From positions 2,353,398 through 2,417,397 of the forward strand of contig NZ_CP100461.1 in assembly GCF_024228675.1 (NCBI RefSeq): a stretch of 64,000 nt of DNA, in the 5' to 3' direction. Position numbers and translations under genes: made by a program. This DNA is from Salinigranum marinum (GTDB taxonomy: Archaea > Halobacteriota > Halobacteria > Halobacteriales > Haloferacaceae). Below the pieces are notes generated by a model, which saw only the letters and a list, made by a program, of their open reading frames with translations, did no database searches and was not told where the DNA came from. Of this stretch, positions 52,898 to 62,629 are shown in pieces; within the stretch, counting starts at the first letter, position 1, and each line of letters opens with the position of its first letter.

Positions 52898-54268
52898 ATG
52901 ACGACAGCCGCCGAGATGGCCGACTTCGCGCGAGCGACGAGCTTCGAAGACCTCTCCGACGAGGTGATCGACGAGACGAAGAAGCGACTCCTCGACTCGA
53001 TCGCGATCGCGAGCGGGTCGACCGACGCCGAGCCGATCGAGATCCTCCGCGAGACGGTGACCGAACTCGACCACGACGGGACGACGAGCATCTGGGGCTC
53101 CGACATGCGGACCTCGCCGCCGCTGGCGACGGCGCTCAACGGCGGGATGGTCCGGTATCTCGACTTCATGGACGCGTACCTCCTCTCGGGCGAGGTGCCC
53201 CACCCGAGCAACAACGTCGCGCCCGCGGTCGCCGCCGCCGAGTACACCGACGCGTCGGGCGCGGCGTTGCTCCGGGCGATCGCCATCGCGTACGAGATCC
53301 ACTACCAGCTGGGCAAGAACGCCCCGCTCATGGACCGCGGCTGGGACCACGGGACGTACGTCGCGTTCGCCTCGGCGGCGGGGGCGGGGACGCTGTTCGG
53401 CCTCGACCGCGAGGCGATGATGAACGCGATCGGTATCGCCGGGGCCGGCCACAACGCGCTGCGGGTGACGCGGACGGGCGACCTCACGATGTGGAAGGGC
53501 CTGTCGGCGTCGAACGCGGGGCGGAACGCCGTCTACGCTGTCATGCTGGCGAACAACGGCATGGAGGGACCGGTCGACGTGTTCGAGGGGCAGAAGGGCT
53601 GGAAGCAGATCATCTCGGGGCCGTTCGAGGTGTCGTACACGCCCGGCGAGGCCGTCACGGAGACGATGACGAAGAAGTACATGGCGGGGACGGTCGCCCA
53701 GACACAGCTAGACGGGCTCGAAGAGCTGTTGGAGCGGGAGTCGATCGACGCCGCCGACATCGAGAAGATCGAGGTGGAGACGTACAAGCGGGCGAAGATC
53801 ATCATGGGCGGCACGGGGAAAGAAGGCGAGTCGGGGAACCGACACAACGTCCAGAACCGCGAGCAGGCCGACCACAGCCTCCCGTACACGATGGCCGTGC
53901 TCGCGCTCGACGGCGAACTCGGCCACGACCAGTACGAACTCGACCGCGTCCGCAGCGACGACGTCCAGGACCTCCTCAAGCGGATCCACATCAGGGAGGA
54001 CCCCGAACTCACCGAGCGGTACGAGAACGGCGAGATGCCCGCCGTCGTACGGGTGACGCTCACCGACGGGACGGTCCACGAGATCGAGAAGTCGTACTTC
54101 GAGGGCCACCCCGCCACCCCGATGTCGTGGGAGCAACTCGGCGAGAAGTTCGCGGCGCTCGCGGAGGGCGTCTACACGCCCGCCGAACAGGACGCGATCG
54201 TCGACGCCGTCCGCAGCCTCGACGAGATCGACGCGCGGGAACTGGTCGGCCTGCTCAGCCGCGCCTGA
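52898..54268 (+). CDS. MmgE/PrpD family protein (copy 3)
   Basis: 456 residues from the ATG at 52898. Family motifs: VRYLDFMDAYLLSGEVPHPSNNVAPAVAAAEY, TMWKGLSASNAGRNAVYAVMLANNGMEGP and REQADHSLPYTMAVLALDGELG. It belongs to the MWKG subgroup with copies 1 and 4 but has HPSNN instead of HPSDH, so it may use another substrate. Substrate loop FEVSYTPGEAVTETMTKKYMAGTVAQTQ differs from both. Followed at about 80 nt by a UspA gene. Confidence 0.92.
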   Translation: MTTAAEMADFARATSFEDLSDEVIDETKKRLLDSIAIASGSTDAEPIEILRETVTELDHDGTTSIWGSDMRTSPPLATALNGGMVRYLDFMDAYLLSGEVPHPSNNVAPAVAAAEYTDASGAALLRAIAIAYEIHYQLGKNAPLMDRGWDHGTYVAFASAAGAGTLFGLDREAMMNAIGIAGAGHNALRVTRTGDLTMWKGLSASNAGRNAVYAVMLANNGMEGPVDVFEGQKGWKQIISGPFEVSYTPGEAVTETMTKKYMAGTVAQTQLDGLEELLERESIDAADIEKIEVETYKRAKIIMGGTGKEGESGNRHNVQNREQADHSLPYTMAVLALDGELGHDQYELDRVRSDDVQDLLKRIHIREDPELTERYENGEMPAVVRVTLTDGTVHEIEKSYFEGHPATPMSWEQLGEKFAALAEGVYTPAEQDAIVDAVRSLDEIDARELVGLLSRA

Positions 54269-54349
54269 CGACCGCCTCGTTGTCCGTTGGGGACGGGTTC
54301 TGTCCGCGTTGGCGGAAAAGCTAATACGCGCGCGCCGAGGAATCTGGCT

Positions 54350-54790
54350 ATGGTTATCATTGCGGCTGTCGACCGATCGAAACGCGCCGCCAACGTGATT
54401 CAGGAGGCGAAGGAGCTGGGGGATGCGTTCGGAGAGTCCGTCCACGTGGTGTACGTGTTGAGCCGGTCGAAATTCATCGAGATGGAGCGTACCGAGATCG
54501 AAAAGACCGGACACGCGGTCGACGTCGACCGTATTCGAGAGCACGCAGAAGCGATCGCAGAAGAGATCGCGGCCGACTTCGGCGACTCGGTCGAACGGGT
54601 CGGCCTCGTCGGCGGCGCCGTCGACAACATACTCTCGCACGCCGACGAACACGACGCGCGGTACGTAGTCGTCGGGCCGCGGCGGCGGTCGCCGACAGGG
54701 AAGGTACTTTTCGGTAGCACCGCACAGTCGCTCCTCTTGGAGTCCGACGTGCCGGTGGTGGCCGTGCCGACTGCAGACTCGGACGAGTAG
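54350..54790 (+). CDS. Universal stress protein (UspA family)
   Basis: 146 residues. VIIAAVDRSKRAANVIQEAKELGDAFGESVHVVYVL at the start and VVVGPRRRSPTGKVLFGSTAQSLLLESDVPVVAVP near the end give the alpha/beta fold and nucleotide loop. A TATA-like GCTAATAC (about 54319-54326) sits about 27 nt before the ATG. It lies directly before tctB and may support the transporter, as UspA proteins in haloarchaea often accompany carriers. Confidence 0.9.
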   Translation: MVIIAAVDRSKRAANVIQEAKELGDAFGESVHVVYVLSRSKFIEMERTEIEKTGHAVDVDRIREHAEAIAEEIAADFGDSVERVGLVGGAVDNILSHADEHDARYVVVGPRRRSPTGKVLFGSTAQSLLLESDVPVVAVPTADSDE

Positions 54791-54904
54791 TCTCGGATCC
54801 GGCCGCACCGGGCCGGAGACGGCGACTCTCGTGCGTCGCCCCGATCCGCTCTCCCGCCGGCACGGGGGAATATCTTTAATAGCCTCTGTAGTCAAGCCAC
54901 TTTT

Positions 54905-55447
54905 ATGCTCGAAAAGGTTCGAGAGGAACCGTACGAGTTCCTCTTTCTCTTCGTCGTGGGTATGGTCGTAATCACCGCGTACATCGAGACGACGACGTTC
55001 CTCGATACGTCCGCGATCGTCCCCCAGTTCATGCTGTACCTCGTCGGAGCCACGTTGATCGGCATCCTGGTGATGAAGTTCGGGGGGGAACGGATCAGCG
55101 CGAAAGTCGGGATGTCGGACACGAGCGCGGGCTTCGACTTCGGAGCCGACGAGGAAGAGGAGGAGGACGACAGTGCGATGTCGGGCCTGTACGACCTGAA
55201 CATGATCGGCGTGGCCAAGGAGCTGGTGTGGGTCACCGCCTACGTTCTCAGTATCACCTACATCGGCTTCTTCACCATGTCGGCGGTGTTCAGCATCGTG
55301 TATATTATGATCAACGAGACGTCGGAGTTAAAGCGGCGAATCCCGCTCGCTCTCGGGTGGACCGCGATCATCATCGGCGTGCTGTACGTCCTCTTCGTCG
55401 AGTTCCTTCGGGTCTCGTCGGTCTGGCGCCTCGGGTTCCTACCGTAA
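54905..55447 (+). CDS. tctB: TctB-like small subunit of a tripartite tricarboxylate transporter
   Basis: 180 residues with four hydrophobic spans (about 12-32, 40-58, 103-135, 150-170), split by an acidic loop (FGADEEEEEDDSAMSG). This is the TctB topology. FFTMSAVFSIVYIMINETSELKRRIPLALGWTAIIIGVLYVLFVEFLRVSSVW is the conserved end (the L.V.LP-type finish being RLGFLP). ATCTTTAATAG (about 54872-54882) is the TATA-like box. Its partners TctA (56131) and TctC (58919) are close but on separate transcripts. Confidence 0.85.
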   Translation: MLEKVREEPYEFLFLFVVGMVVITAYIETTTFLDTSAIVPQFMLYLVGATLIGILVMKFGGERISAKVGMSDTSAGFDFGADEEEEEDDSAMSGLYDLNMIGVAKELVWVTAYVLSITYIGFFTMSAVFSIVYIMINETSELKRRIPLALGWTAIIIGVLYVLFVEFLRVSSVWRLGFLP

Positions 55448-56130
55448 CGCGCGAACCCCTGCCCGCCCGTATCCGAACCGGTGGTCGACCGGCGTACCGA
55501 ACCGACGAATCCGAACACTGTTCTCTCGTGATAGGATCCTCAGACGCGGCTGTCGGCGCGTCGTCGGTGGCGGCGGCCTCCGTGTTTTCAGATGTCCTCG
55601 GAACCATGCGAGAGTGGTGGCAGCGGACGGGGATACGCGTCCGCGCCGTCGACCGTGCCGGGGACCGCACGTCACTGTACTGCTCTCGTGACCGTGCGCG
55701 ACAGCCGTGGCGCGATCGCTCGCCGACATGGCAGCCGGGCGGCGGCGAGAGTCGGTCGGCCGGTTCTGTGGGAGCTGACACGGTGGACAGGCCGTCCGAC
55801 CCGGGTCGCTCCCGTTCGGCATCAGCCCAGCGGCAGGCAGGTCTCCGGACGCGTCCGCGACATACGTCGGGGATCGATGACAGCACCCACTCGCCAGTGG
55901 GTGTCGGTACTCCGGAGACGATCCCGATGGGATCCGGGACGAACCATCGCGGACGGTCAGTCGAACGAGACCTACGACCGGCTGGAGAGGTCGGGGACGA
56001 ACGATGCGACACCGGTCGGAGATGGACGACGACGCGATTGAGAGCAAAAACAGCGGTCGGATGGCAACGGGTGGTCAGCGATCCCCAGCCGGTGTCGGCG
56101 TCGACGAGACGGAGTCCGAACGGGGGGACA
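55448..56130. other. Gap of about 680 nt between convergent tctB and tctA
   Basis: No gene recognised. A hairpin CACCCACT-CGCC-AGTGGGTG lies at 55884-55903. Frames over 200 codons on the minus strand have Arg/Ser/Pro-rich composition unlike haloarchaeal proteins. Confidence 0.4.
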
Positions 56131-57732
56131 CTAACCGACGAAGCGTTCGAGCAGCTTCTCCCGCGGAATCACGAGCAAGACGAGAGAGATAACGAAGATC
56201 GCGATCAGCAACTGGTCGAGAGGAGCGCCGAAGAACGCGCCGAGCCTGTCGCCGCCCGCGAACTGAGTCGCCAGGTGGTACTGCCGTTCGAGGATCCCCG
56301 CGAGGACGAACGCGATGAGGAACGGTATGCGGTTGATCTCGAGGTAGACCATGATGATGCCGAGTACGGCGAAGACGACCGTGACGAGCATGTCGACGGC
56401 CGCGTTTCGGACGACCAGCACTGAGGTCAACGAGAGGACGGTGATTCCCGTCAGGAGGAGCGGCACCGGGACGCGCAGGATGTACGTCGCCTTGTTGGCC
56501 ACCGCGAGGCCGATGATCGAGGTCATCACGTTCGAGCAGAGGACCGACAGCGCGATGATGAGCACCAGCTCCGTGTTGTCGGTCAGGACCGTCGGACCGG
56601 GGAAGACGCCGTGCATGAGCATCGCGCCGAGGAAGACGGCCATCGACCCGCTACCCGGGATACCCAGGCCGAGCGTCGGGAACAGCTGTCCGCCGTCTTT
56701 CGCGTCGTTCGCCGACTCGGGAGCGAGGATGCCGAGCGGGTTCCCCTTCCCGAACGTCTCCTTGTCGGGCGAGGACTGAATCGCGTGCGCGTACGCGACG
56801 AACGCCGCCGCAGAGCCACCCGCGCCGGGAATCGCACCGATGACGAGCCCGATGATGCTGCAGCGGAACCAGAGCCACTTGTTCGCGAGGAAGATGCGGA
56901 GCCCCTCCATCTTGCTCCCGGCGAGTTCGACCTGATCGAAGTCGACGATCGTGTTCCGGCCGAGCGACGCGATCCGGACGATCTCCGAGATCGCGAAGAA
57001 CCCGATGAGCATCGCGATCAGTTCGACGCCGTCGTTGAGCGTGAGAATACCGAACGTAAAGCGCGGTTCGCCCGTCTGCGGGCTGACCCCGATGAACGCG
57101 ACCAGTGCCCCCAGACCGCCGGTGAGCACGCCGAACAGCGGTCGGTCCGCAACCACGAACGGGATAATGACGATCGCGAACATGACGATCCAGAAGATCT
57201 CTGAGGGGCCGAACAACAGGACCACCTGAATCATGAGCGGGATCGCGAGGATGAAGATACTCGCCGCGAGCACCGCCCCCGACGCGGAGGAGATTGCCGA
57301 GATCGTGATGGCCGTCTCCGACTCACCCTTCTGCGTCATCGGATAGCCGTCGATGAGCGTCGCCGCGTTACTGCTCGATCCCGGCGTGTTGATCAGGATC
57401 GCCGTCAGCGAACCCGAGAACGTCGTCGCGCCGAGGGCACCACTCAACAGCACGAACGCCTCATACTGTTGTAAGGCGAGGGTGAACGGGAGTAGGATCG
57501 TCAGCACGACCGTCCCGCCCATCCCGGGGATCGTCCCGATAACCATCCCCGCGATGACGCCCGTGAGCAAGAAGAGGTAGTTGTTCGCGACGACGCTGGC
57601 GGCCCCCCTTAGATTCTCGAACAGCCACGCGAAGTAGTCGATGAGGACCGCCTGCAGGACGATTGGGTCTAGCGCTGGGAGTACTTGCAGAACTATTGCG
57701 TCCACTGTTGGCGGGAGTAAAGCCTCAACCAT
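56131..57732 (-). CDS. tctA: TctA-like large subunit of a tripartite tricarboxylate transporter
   Basis: 533 residues from the ATG at 57732, chosen because a TATATTTAA-type box centred near 57760 lies 27 nt upstream; the longer frame from 57759 would begin inside that box. About 12 spans. GVIAGMVIGTIPGMGGTVVLTILLPFTLAL (residues about 57-86) and GLVIGAIPGAGGSAAAFVAYAHA (about 300) are the TctA glycine motifs, with INTPGSSSNAATLIDGYPM between. It carries the translocation path for the acid. Intact, facing tctB. Confidence 0.93.
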   Translation of the reverse strand: MVEALLPPTVDAIVLQVLPALDPIVLQAVLIDYFAWLFENLRGAASVVANNYLFLLTGVIAGMVIGTIPGMGGTVVLTILLPFTLALQQYEAFVLLSGALGATTFSGSLTAILINTPGSSSNAATLIDGYPMTQKGESETAITISAISSASGAVLAASIFILAIPLMIQVVLLFGPSEIFWIVMFAIVIIPFVVADRPLFGVLTGGLGALVAFIGVSPQTGEPRFTFGILTLNDGVELIAMLIGFFAISEIVRIASLGRNTIVDFDQVELAGSKMEGLRIFLANKWLWFRCSIIGLVIGAIPGAGGSAAAFVAYAHAIQSSPDKETFGKGNPLGILAPESANDAKDGGQLFPTLGLGIPGSGSMAVFLGAMLMHGVFPGPTVLTDNTELVLIIALSVLCSNVMTSIIGLAVANKATYILRVPVPLLLTGITVLSLTSVLVVRNAAVDMLVTVVFAVLGIIMVYLEINRIPFLIAFVLAGILERQYHLATQFAGGDRLGAFFGAPLDQLLIAIFVISLVLLVIPREKLLERFVG

Positions 57733-57756
57733 TGGCGTCAAATCCGACCACACCCT

Positions 57757-57771
57757 CATATATTTAACTAA
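57757..57771 (-). promoter_or_regulatory. TATA box of tctA
   Basis: AT-rich CTCATATATTTAAC on the plus strand reads as a TATA element 27 nt upstream of the tctA ATG at 57732, consistent with a leaderless transcript. The nearby TTTATG (57814-57819) is likewise positioned for the divergent SDR at 57844. Confidence 0.5.
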
Positions 57772-57843
57772 CGTTTATCGGGGGAGTAGCAGTCGCCGAC
57801 GTTGCCAACAGCTATTTATGTGATGAACGACCCCCTCTGCATC

Positions 57844-58650
57844 ATGGCGGAGACTGACACGGTACGTTATCCTGGACTGGAAGGAAAGACTGCGCTCGTG
57901 ACAGGGTCGAGTAAGAACCTGGGCCGAGCCATCGCCATCGCGCTCGCCGAATCCGGCGCGAACGTCGGCATCACGGGCCGAAGCGACCGGGAAGGGTGTG
58001 AGGAGACCGCGGCGGCCGTCGAGGCGCTCGGTGGTGAGGCGGCCATCACACTCGGTGACCTCGGAAGCACCGAAGACATCGACCAGATGGTCACCGACGT
58101 CCGCGACGAACTCGGCCCTATCGACGTGTTGGTCAACAACGCGGCCATCCGTCCCTCCGTTCCCTTCGAGGAGATCACGCTCGAACAGTGGCAGCACGTC
58201 CAAGACGTGAACCTCCGGTCGGCGTTCCTGCTCTCGCAGAAGGCGTACGCGGACATGCGTCCGGACGAATCGGGTGCGATCGTCAACGTCCTCGGGCTGA
58301 TGGCGGTACAGGGACGGCGAACCAAGGCACACGGAGTCGTGACGAAGACGGGACTCATCGGTCTGACGAAGACGCTCGCGGCGGAACTCGGCCCGAACGG
58401 AGTGCGGGTCAACAGCGTCATCCCGGGGCGGAAAGTGAAGACCGAGCGCGGGGAACTCACCGCCACCGAGAAGGAGAACTTCCGGAAGCTGGAAGAGGCG
58501 ACGCCGTTGCGCCGCCGCGCGGAGCCCGAAGAGGTCGCGAGCGCGGTCCGGTTCATGGCCTCCGACGAGGCGTCGTTCATCACCGGCGAGGTGCTCAAGG
58601 TTGACGGCGGCCTCAACACCTGCATGGACATCGAGAACATCTCCGTCTGA
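57844..58650 (+). CDS. SDR-fold protein without the usual catalytic Ser and Tyr
   Basis: 268 residues from the ATG at 57844 (ATG at 57823 is an alternative). The cofactor site VTGSSKNLGRAIA and NNAAIRP are normal, but where SDRs have Ser then YxxxK it reads NVLGLMAVQGRRTKAHGVVTKTGLIGL: no Ser at the expected place and Gly instead of Tyr four residues before Lys. IPGRKVKTERGELTATEKENF and VDGGLNTCMDIENISV follow. It may bind NAD(P) but not use standard SDR chemistry, or use other residues. Located between tctA and tctC. Confidence 0.85.
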   Translation: MAETDTVRYPGLEGKTALVTGSSKNLGRAIAIALAESGANVGITGRSDREGCEETAAAVEALGGEAAITLGDLGSTEDIDQMVTDVRDELGPIDVLVNNAAIRPSVPFEEITLEQWQHVQDVNLRSAFLLSQKAYADMRPDESGAIVNVLGLMAVQGRRTKAHGVVTKTGLIGLTKTLAAELGPNGVRVNSVIPGRKVKTERGELTATEKENFRKLEEATPLRRRAEPEEVASAVRFMASDEASFITGEVLKVDGGLNTCMDIENISV

Positions 58651-58918
58651 GCGGGCCGCCGATCACAGACAGACCGTCCCGGTTCGATCCCGCTCCTGCG
58701 GGGAACTGTTCTTTTCGCGACCATCGCTCCCGGAGATTCAGGACTATCGTCGACCAGCGCGGCGACGGTGCGAATCCCCTTCGACGAGGGCGTTTGCCGG
58801 CGTGGCCGACCCTCACGCGTGTCTGCGGGCGAGTTTCACGACGTGTATTACGTGTACAAGGAGTATCCACCCATAGAAAGAATTATTAATAATGGGAAAA
58901 AGGGTGGAGTGTAGCACC

Positions 58919-60181
58919 ATGGTAGACAGGAGGCAATTCATTCGTGGACTCGCGGGTGCAGGGACGATCGGGATCGCTGGCTGTTCGGGACAGTCGGGAT
59001 CCGGTGATGGTGGCTCGGGTGGCGACGGCGGGTCGGGCGACGGTGGCTCGGGTGGCTCGGGTGGCTCGGGTGGCAGCGGCGATGGTGGCTCGGGCGGCGA
59101 CGGCGGGTCGGGCGACGGTGGCTCCGAGAGCCAGTCCGAGTGGCCACCGGCTCGAAGCATCGTCGACATGATGGTCGACACCGACCCGGGTGGGCTGATC
59201 GACCTGCTGGCTCGGATCTGGTTCAACTACATGGACGACAACGACGCCTACCCCGGCGACATCACGACGACGGTCACGAACCGTCCCGGGGCGCAGGGCG
59301 TCATCCTGATGAACGAGCTGGCCAACAACACCCCGACAGACGGCGGTGGGCTCGGCGGGATGCGGATCAACTCCGCCATCGTGAACCAGATCGGTGCCAG
59401 CCAGGCGAACTACGACCTCAGCACGCTGCGTGCGGTCGTCCGGTTCTCCGCAGACACGCGGGCGCTGCAGTTCAACCCGCGGACGACGCCGGTCGAGGAC
59501 CACTTCGAGATGACGTGGGAGGACTTCCAGAACCTCGCCGAGGAGCAGACCCTCCGGTTCCCCTACTCGAACGCCGCGCAGCTGGTGTTCGCGACGTACC
59601 TCCGGGCGAACGACCCGGTGCTGAACGAGGACAACTGGCAGTTCGTCGGCGTGTCCGGCGGGAGCGAAGCCCGCGCGGCCATCCAGCGCGGTGACCTGGA
59701 CGGCTACTTCGGGTCGTACGTGTCGAACATCTCGACGCGAAACGACGCGTACTACACGCAGTTCTGTATGGTCAACCCCGAGGCGACGCCCGACTTCTAC
59801 GAGGCAATCAGCCAAGTGCTTCCCGAGACGTCTCCGACGGCCTCCCGCGAGGAGAAGACGCTGGCGAACAACGAAGACGCCATCATTATGAACACCTCGT
59901 ACCCGCAGGAAGCCGCGGCGAAGGTGAGCGAAATCGTCAACGACCACCACATGGCGTGGCTCCCGCCGGGAACGTCCGACGAGATCTACGACATCCACGT
60001 CGAGGCGTTCAATCAGGCCGGCGAGTCGGAAGAGGTGGCAGAGAGCGTCGCCAGCACGTTCAGCGAACCGGACCACAACCCGCTCGTCGGACAACCCGTC
60101 CAGGACATCGCGGCCAACAAGTTCGAGACGCTGTACCAGGACGACGAGATTCGCACGCTCATCGAAGAGAACCTCTTCTAA
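58919..60181 (+). CDS. tctC: TctC-like substrate-binding lipoprotein (Tat type)
   Basis: 420 residues from the ATG at 58919, which has GGGTGGAG about 9 nt upstream; an ATG at 58892 is less likely. Tat signal VDRRQFIRGLAGAGTIGIAGC: twin Arg at 4-5 and lipobox Cys22. A Gly/Ser/Asp-rich linker (about 23-68) precedes the binding domain, in which NRPGAQGVILMNELANNTPTDG and ALQFNPRTTPVEDHFEMTWEDF match Bug/TctC proteins. It captures the carboxylate outside the cell for TctAB. The linker is encoded by a repetitive stretch at 59010-59125. Confidence 0.88.
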   Translation: MVDRRQFIRGLAGAGTIGIAGCSGQSGSGDGGSGGDGGSGDGGSGGSGGSGGSGDGGSGGDGGSGDGGSESQSEWPPARSIVDMMVDTDPGGLIDLLARIWFNYMDDNDAYPGDITTTVTNRPGAQGVILMNELANNTPTDGGGLGGMRINSAIVNQIGASQANYDLSTLRAVVRFSADTRALQFNPRTTPVEDHFEMTWEDFQNLAEEQTLRFPYSNAAQLVFATYLRANDPVLNEDNWQFVGVSGGSEARAAIQRGDLDGYFGSYVSNISTRNDAYYTQFCMVNPEATPDFYEAISQVLPETSPTASREEKTLANNEDAIIMNTSYPQEAAAKVSEIVNDHHMAWLPPGTSDEIYDIHVEAFNQAGESEEVAESVASTFSEPDHNPLVGQPVQDIAANKFETLYQDDEIRTLIEENLF

Positions 60182-60288
60182 GCGTCCGACCCATCTCCAC
60201 CCATTTTCTCACAGACGCCACACCACACAGTGGCGACGCAGTCAGGCGGAGAGAGACGAAGCCGAAAGAGCGACGCTCGAACCCGACT

Positions 60289-61086
60289 CTACAGCGCGCC
60301 CCGTGTCCAGCCGCCGTCGACTCTGAGGACGTCGCCCGTGACGTAGCTCGCCTGCGGAGACGCCAAGAAGGCAACAGCGGTGGCGAACTCCTCGGGACGA
60401 CCGGGACGGTCGAGGAGGACCTCGTCGTTGCGCGACTGCATCGCCTCCTCGATGGTGACCTCTTCGTACTCCGCCCGGCGTTCGATTTTGTACTCGATAC
60501 GCTCAGTCATCACGTACCGGGGCGCGACGCAGTTCGCACGCACGTCGGGGGCGTACTCCCGTGCGATGGTTTTCGTCAGCCCGTACAGCCCCAGCCGAAA
60601 GACGTTCGAGAGCGCGTGGTTCTCCGGCGGTTCGCGCGCCGAGGCGCTGGTGACGGTCACGAGCGAGCCGTCCTCGCTCGCGACGAGATGCGGCAGCGCC
60701 GCCTCGCTCAGCCAGACGTTGCTCTTGATGACGAGTTCGTACGCGTCGTCCCACTGCTCGTCGGTGGCTGCGTCGAACGTCACTGCCGGCGGTCCACCGT
60801 GGTTGTTGACGAGGACGTCGAGGCTCCCGAACCTCTCGACCGCCTCGTCGACCGCCGTCTGGATGTCCTCACGACTGGTCACGTCACACCGCTGCGTGAG
60901 CAGTCGAGACGGGTCGACGCCCGTCGCCTCAAGCAGGGACTCGCGCGCGGTTTCGAGGTTGGATTCGCTCCGCGAGGTGATGATCACGGCCGCGCCCTCG
61001 TCGAGGAGTCGGTGGGCAATCGCCCGGCCGAGACCGCTGCTCGACGCGGCGACCAGTGCAGTCTTGTCCGAGAGTTCGAGGTCCAT
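60289..61086 (-). CDS. SDR family oxidoreductase
   Basis: 265 residues from the ATG at 61086 (the longer frame adds unconserved residues). AASSSGLGRAIA is the cofactor loop, NNHGGPP follows beta-4, Ser is in VTVTSASAREPP and YxxxK in LYGLTKTIAREYAPDVRANCVAP. VLRVDGGWTRGAL is the end. Paralogue of the SDR at 48199 (shared SRSESNLETA and GGPP/AGPP). Likely dehydrogenates a hydroxy acid of the pathway. Convergent with tctC. Confidence 0.9.
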   Translation of the reverse strand: MDLELSDKTALVAASSSGLGRAIAHRLLDEGAAVIITSRSESNLETARESLLEATGVDPSRLLTQRCDVTSREDIQTAVDEAVERFGSLDVLVNNHGGPPAVTFDAATDEQWDDAYELVIKSNVWLSEAALPHLVASEDGSLVTVTSASAREPPENHALSNVFRLGLYGLTKTIAREYAPDVRANCVAPRYVMTERIEYKIERRAEYEEVTIEEAMQSRNDEVLLDRPGRPEEFATAVAFLASPQASYVTGDVLRVDGGWTRGAL

Positions 61087-61246
61087 ACGACGCGTCCGCA
61101 CACCGCGTACTAACGTCTTCTGTTCTTGTGTCACACTGTCACATGCCAGTGGCGGAACGAGCGGTTCACACCCGAGTCAGCCGGAGAACGCGACGGGACG
61201 ACGTCCCGTGTTCGCACAGCAGTGACCGAGTCAGAGAACGACCGAG

Positions 61247-62629
61247 TCAGATGGTGAGCGCGTCGACGAGCGAATCGACGGTCGAGAGGGTTTCGAGGCG
61301 ACCACAGGAGTCGACGAGTGTCTCCACCTGTTCGTCGGTCAGCAGCGGCTCGGCCATCGACCGCATCTTCGCTTCCAGGTCCGCCTGCGACATCGGGTTC
61401 TGTGCGTGACCGGGCGCGTAGTCGACGTGCGTCTCGTACGTCGCGCCGTCGGCGACGAGGCGGACGATGGAGGGCGTCGAGTCGGGGTTCCGAACCGCTT
61501 CGGCGTTCATCGCATCGGTCTCGGTGACAGAGACGAGTTGCATCAGACGATGGACGGTCGGGTCCGAGCGGTACGCCTGTCCGTAGTGTTTCGGCTCCAC
61601 GTCGCCGTAGATGGCCGCGATGGCGGCCGTGTACGGGATGCTGTGGTCGGCACTCTCGCGGGTCAGGTCCGCCGACCACTTCTCGGCACCGCCGAGGATC
61701 GACGCCGCCTCGTCGAACGTCTCGATCCGGATCTCCTCGATCGCGTCGTGGGCGACGTCGTGGTCGGCGACGAGGTCGCGGACGCCGGCGACCATCGGCT
61801 GCATGTAGTAGCCGCACGGGAACGGTTTGACGTGGGCGTCGGTGATCCGATACGCGGCACCGTCACGGCCGCCCAGCCGGTCGATCTCGAGGCGACGGTC
61901 GGCGACCACCTCGAAGAAGCCGCCAGGCCCCTCGAAGACGCGTTCGGGGCCGGTGAGGCCGGCCCGGGCCATCTGACACGCCTGGATCGCGTTGTGCGTG
62001 ACGTACGGGTGGGCCGCCCCCTTCCACATCGAGACGTCGCCCTTACGGGAGATCATGAGCGTCAGGTTCGACGCGCCGGCGATGCCGACGGCGTTGCGGA
62101 TCTGCTCGTAGTCGAGCCCCATGAGTTTCCCCACGGCGACGGCGCCGGAGAACGCCCCCCACGTCACGTAGTCGTAGTCGTTGCCCCAGAGGACGCCGGT
62201 GTCGACGCCCGCGCCCTCGATCTCGTACGCGAGGACGATCGCCTCGACGAGCTCCGCGCCGGTCCGCCCCTCGGCCTCGGCGACCGATATCAGCGCCGGG
62301 ATGTGGTCGCTCGGGTGGCAGGCGCGGCCCTCGCTGATGTAGGTGTCGTTGTAGTCGAGATACCGGACCTGGGTCGCGTTGATCAGTCCGGCGTACTCGA
62401 CCAGCGTCTCCGTCCCCGCGCCGAACACCGTCGCCGTCCGTCCGTCCGGCCCGTCGAGTCGGCCGTACGTCCCCCGGAGGTGTTTGCTGGGCGGACTCGT
62501 GTACGCCCCCAGACAGCAGCCGACAGAATCGAGAACGAGCCGTTTCGCCGCATCGATCGCCTCCGCGGAGATGTCGTCGATCGACAGCCCGTGCGCGTAC
62601 TCGGTGATCACGTCACTGGTGAACTCCAT
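61247..62629 (-). CDS. MmgE/PrpD family protein (copy 4)
   Basis: 460 residues from the ATG at 62629, 28 nt after a minus-strand GGTTATACG box. VRYLDYNDTYISEGRACHPSDHIPALISVAEA and VSMWKGAAHPYVTHNAIQACQMARAGLTGP closely match copy 1 at 37729, so the two probably act on similar substrates. KPFPCGYYMQPMVAGVRDL is the substrate loop and RESADHSIPYTAAIAAIYGD the late motif. Intact. Divergent from copy 5. Confidence 0.92.
   Translation of the reverse strand: MEFTSDVITEYAHGLSIDDISAEAIDAAKRLVLDSVGCCLGAYTSPPSKHLRGTYGRLDGPDGRTATVFGAGTETLVEYAGLINATQVRYLDYNDTYISEGRACHPSDHIPALISVAEAEGRTGAELVEAIVLAYEIEGAGVDTGVLWGNDYDYVTWGAFSGAVAVGKLMGLDYEQIRNAVGIAGASNLTLMISRKGDVSMWKGAAHPYVTHNAIQACQMARAGLTGPERVFEGPGGFFEVVADRRLEIDRLGGRDGAAYRITDAHVKPFPCGYYMQPMVAGVRDLVADHDVAHDAIEEIRIETFDEAASILGGAEKWSADLTRESADHSIPYTAAIAAIYGDVEPKHYGQAYRSDPTVHRLMQLVSVTETDAMNAEAVRNPDSTPSIVRLVADGATYETHVDYAPGHAQNPMSQADLEAKMRSMAEPLLTDEQVETLVDSCGRLETLSTVDSLVDALTI

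Noticed and set aside
55371-56047. Minus-strand frames of about 200 codons between tctB and tctA
   Set aside because: Composition rich in Arg, Ser and Pro, no motifs, and they overlap the 3' end of tctB.
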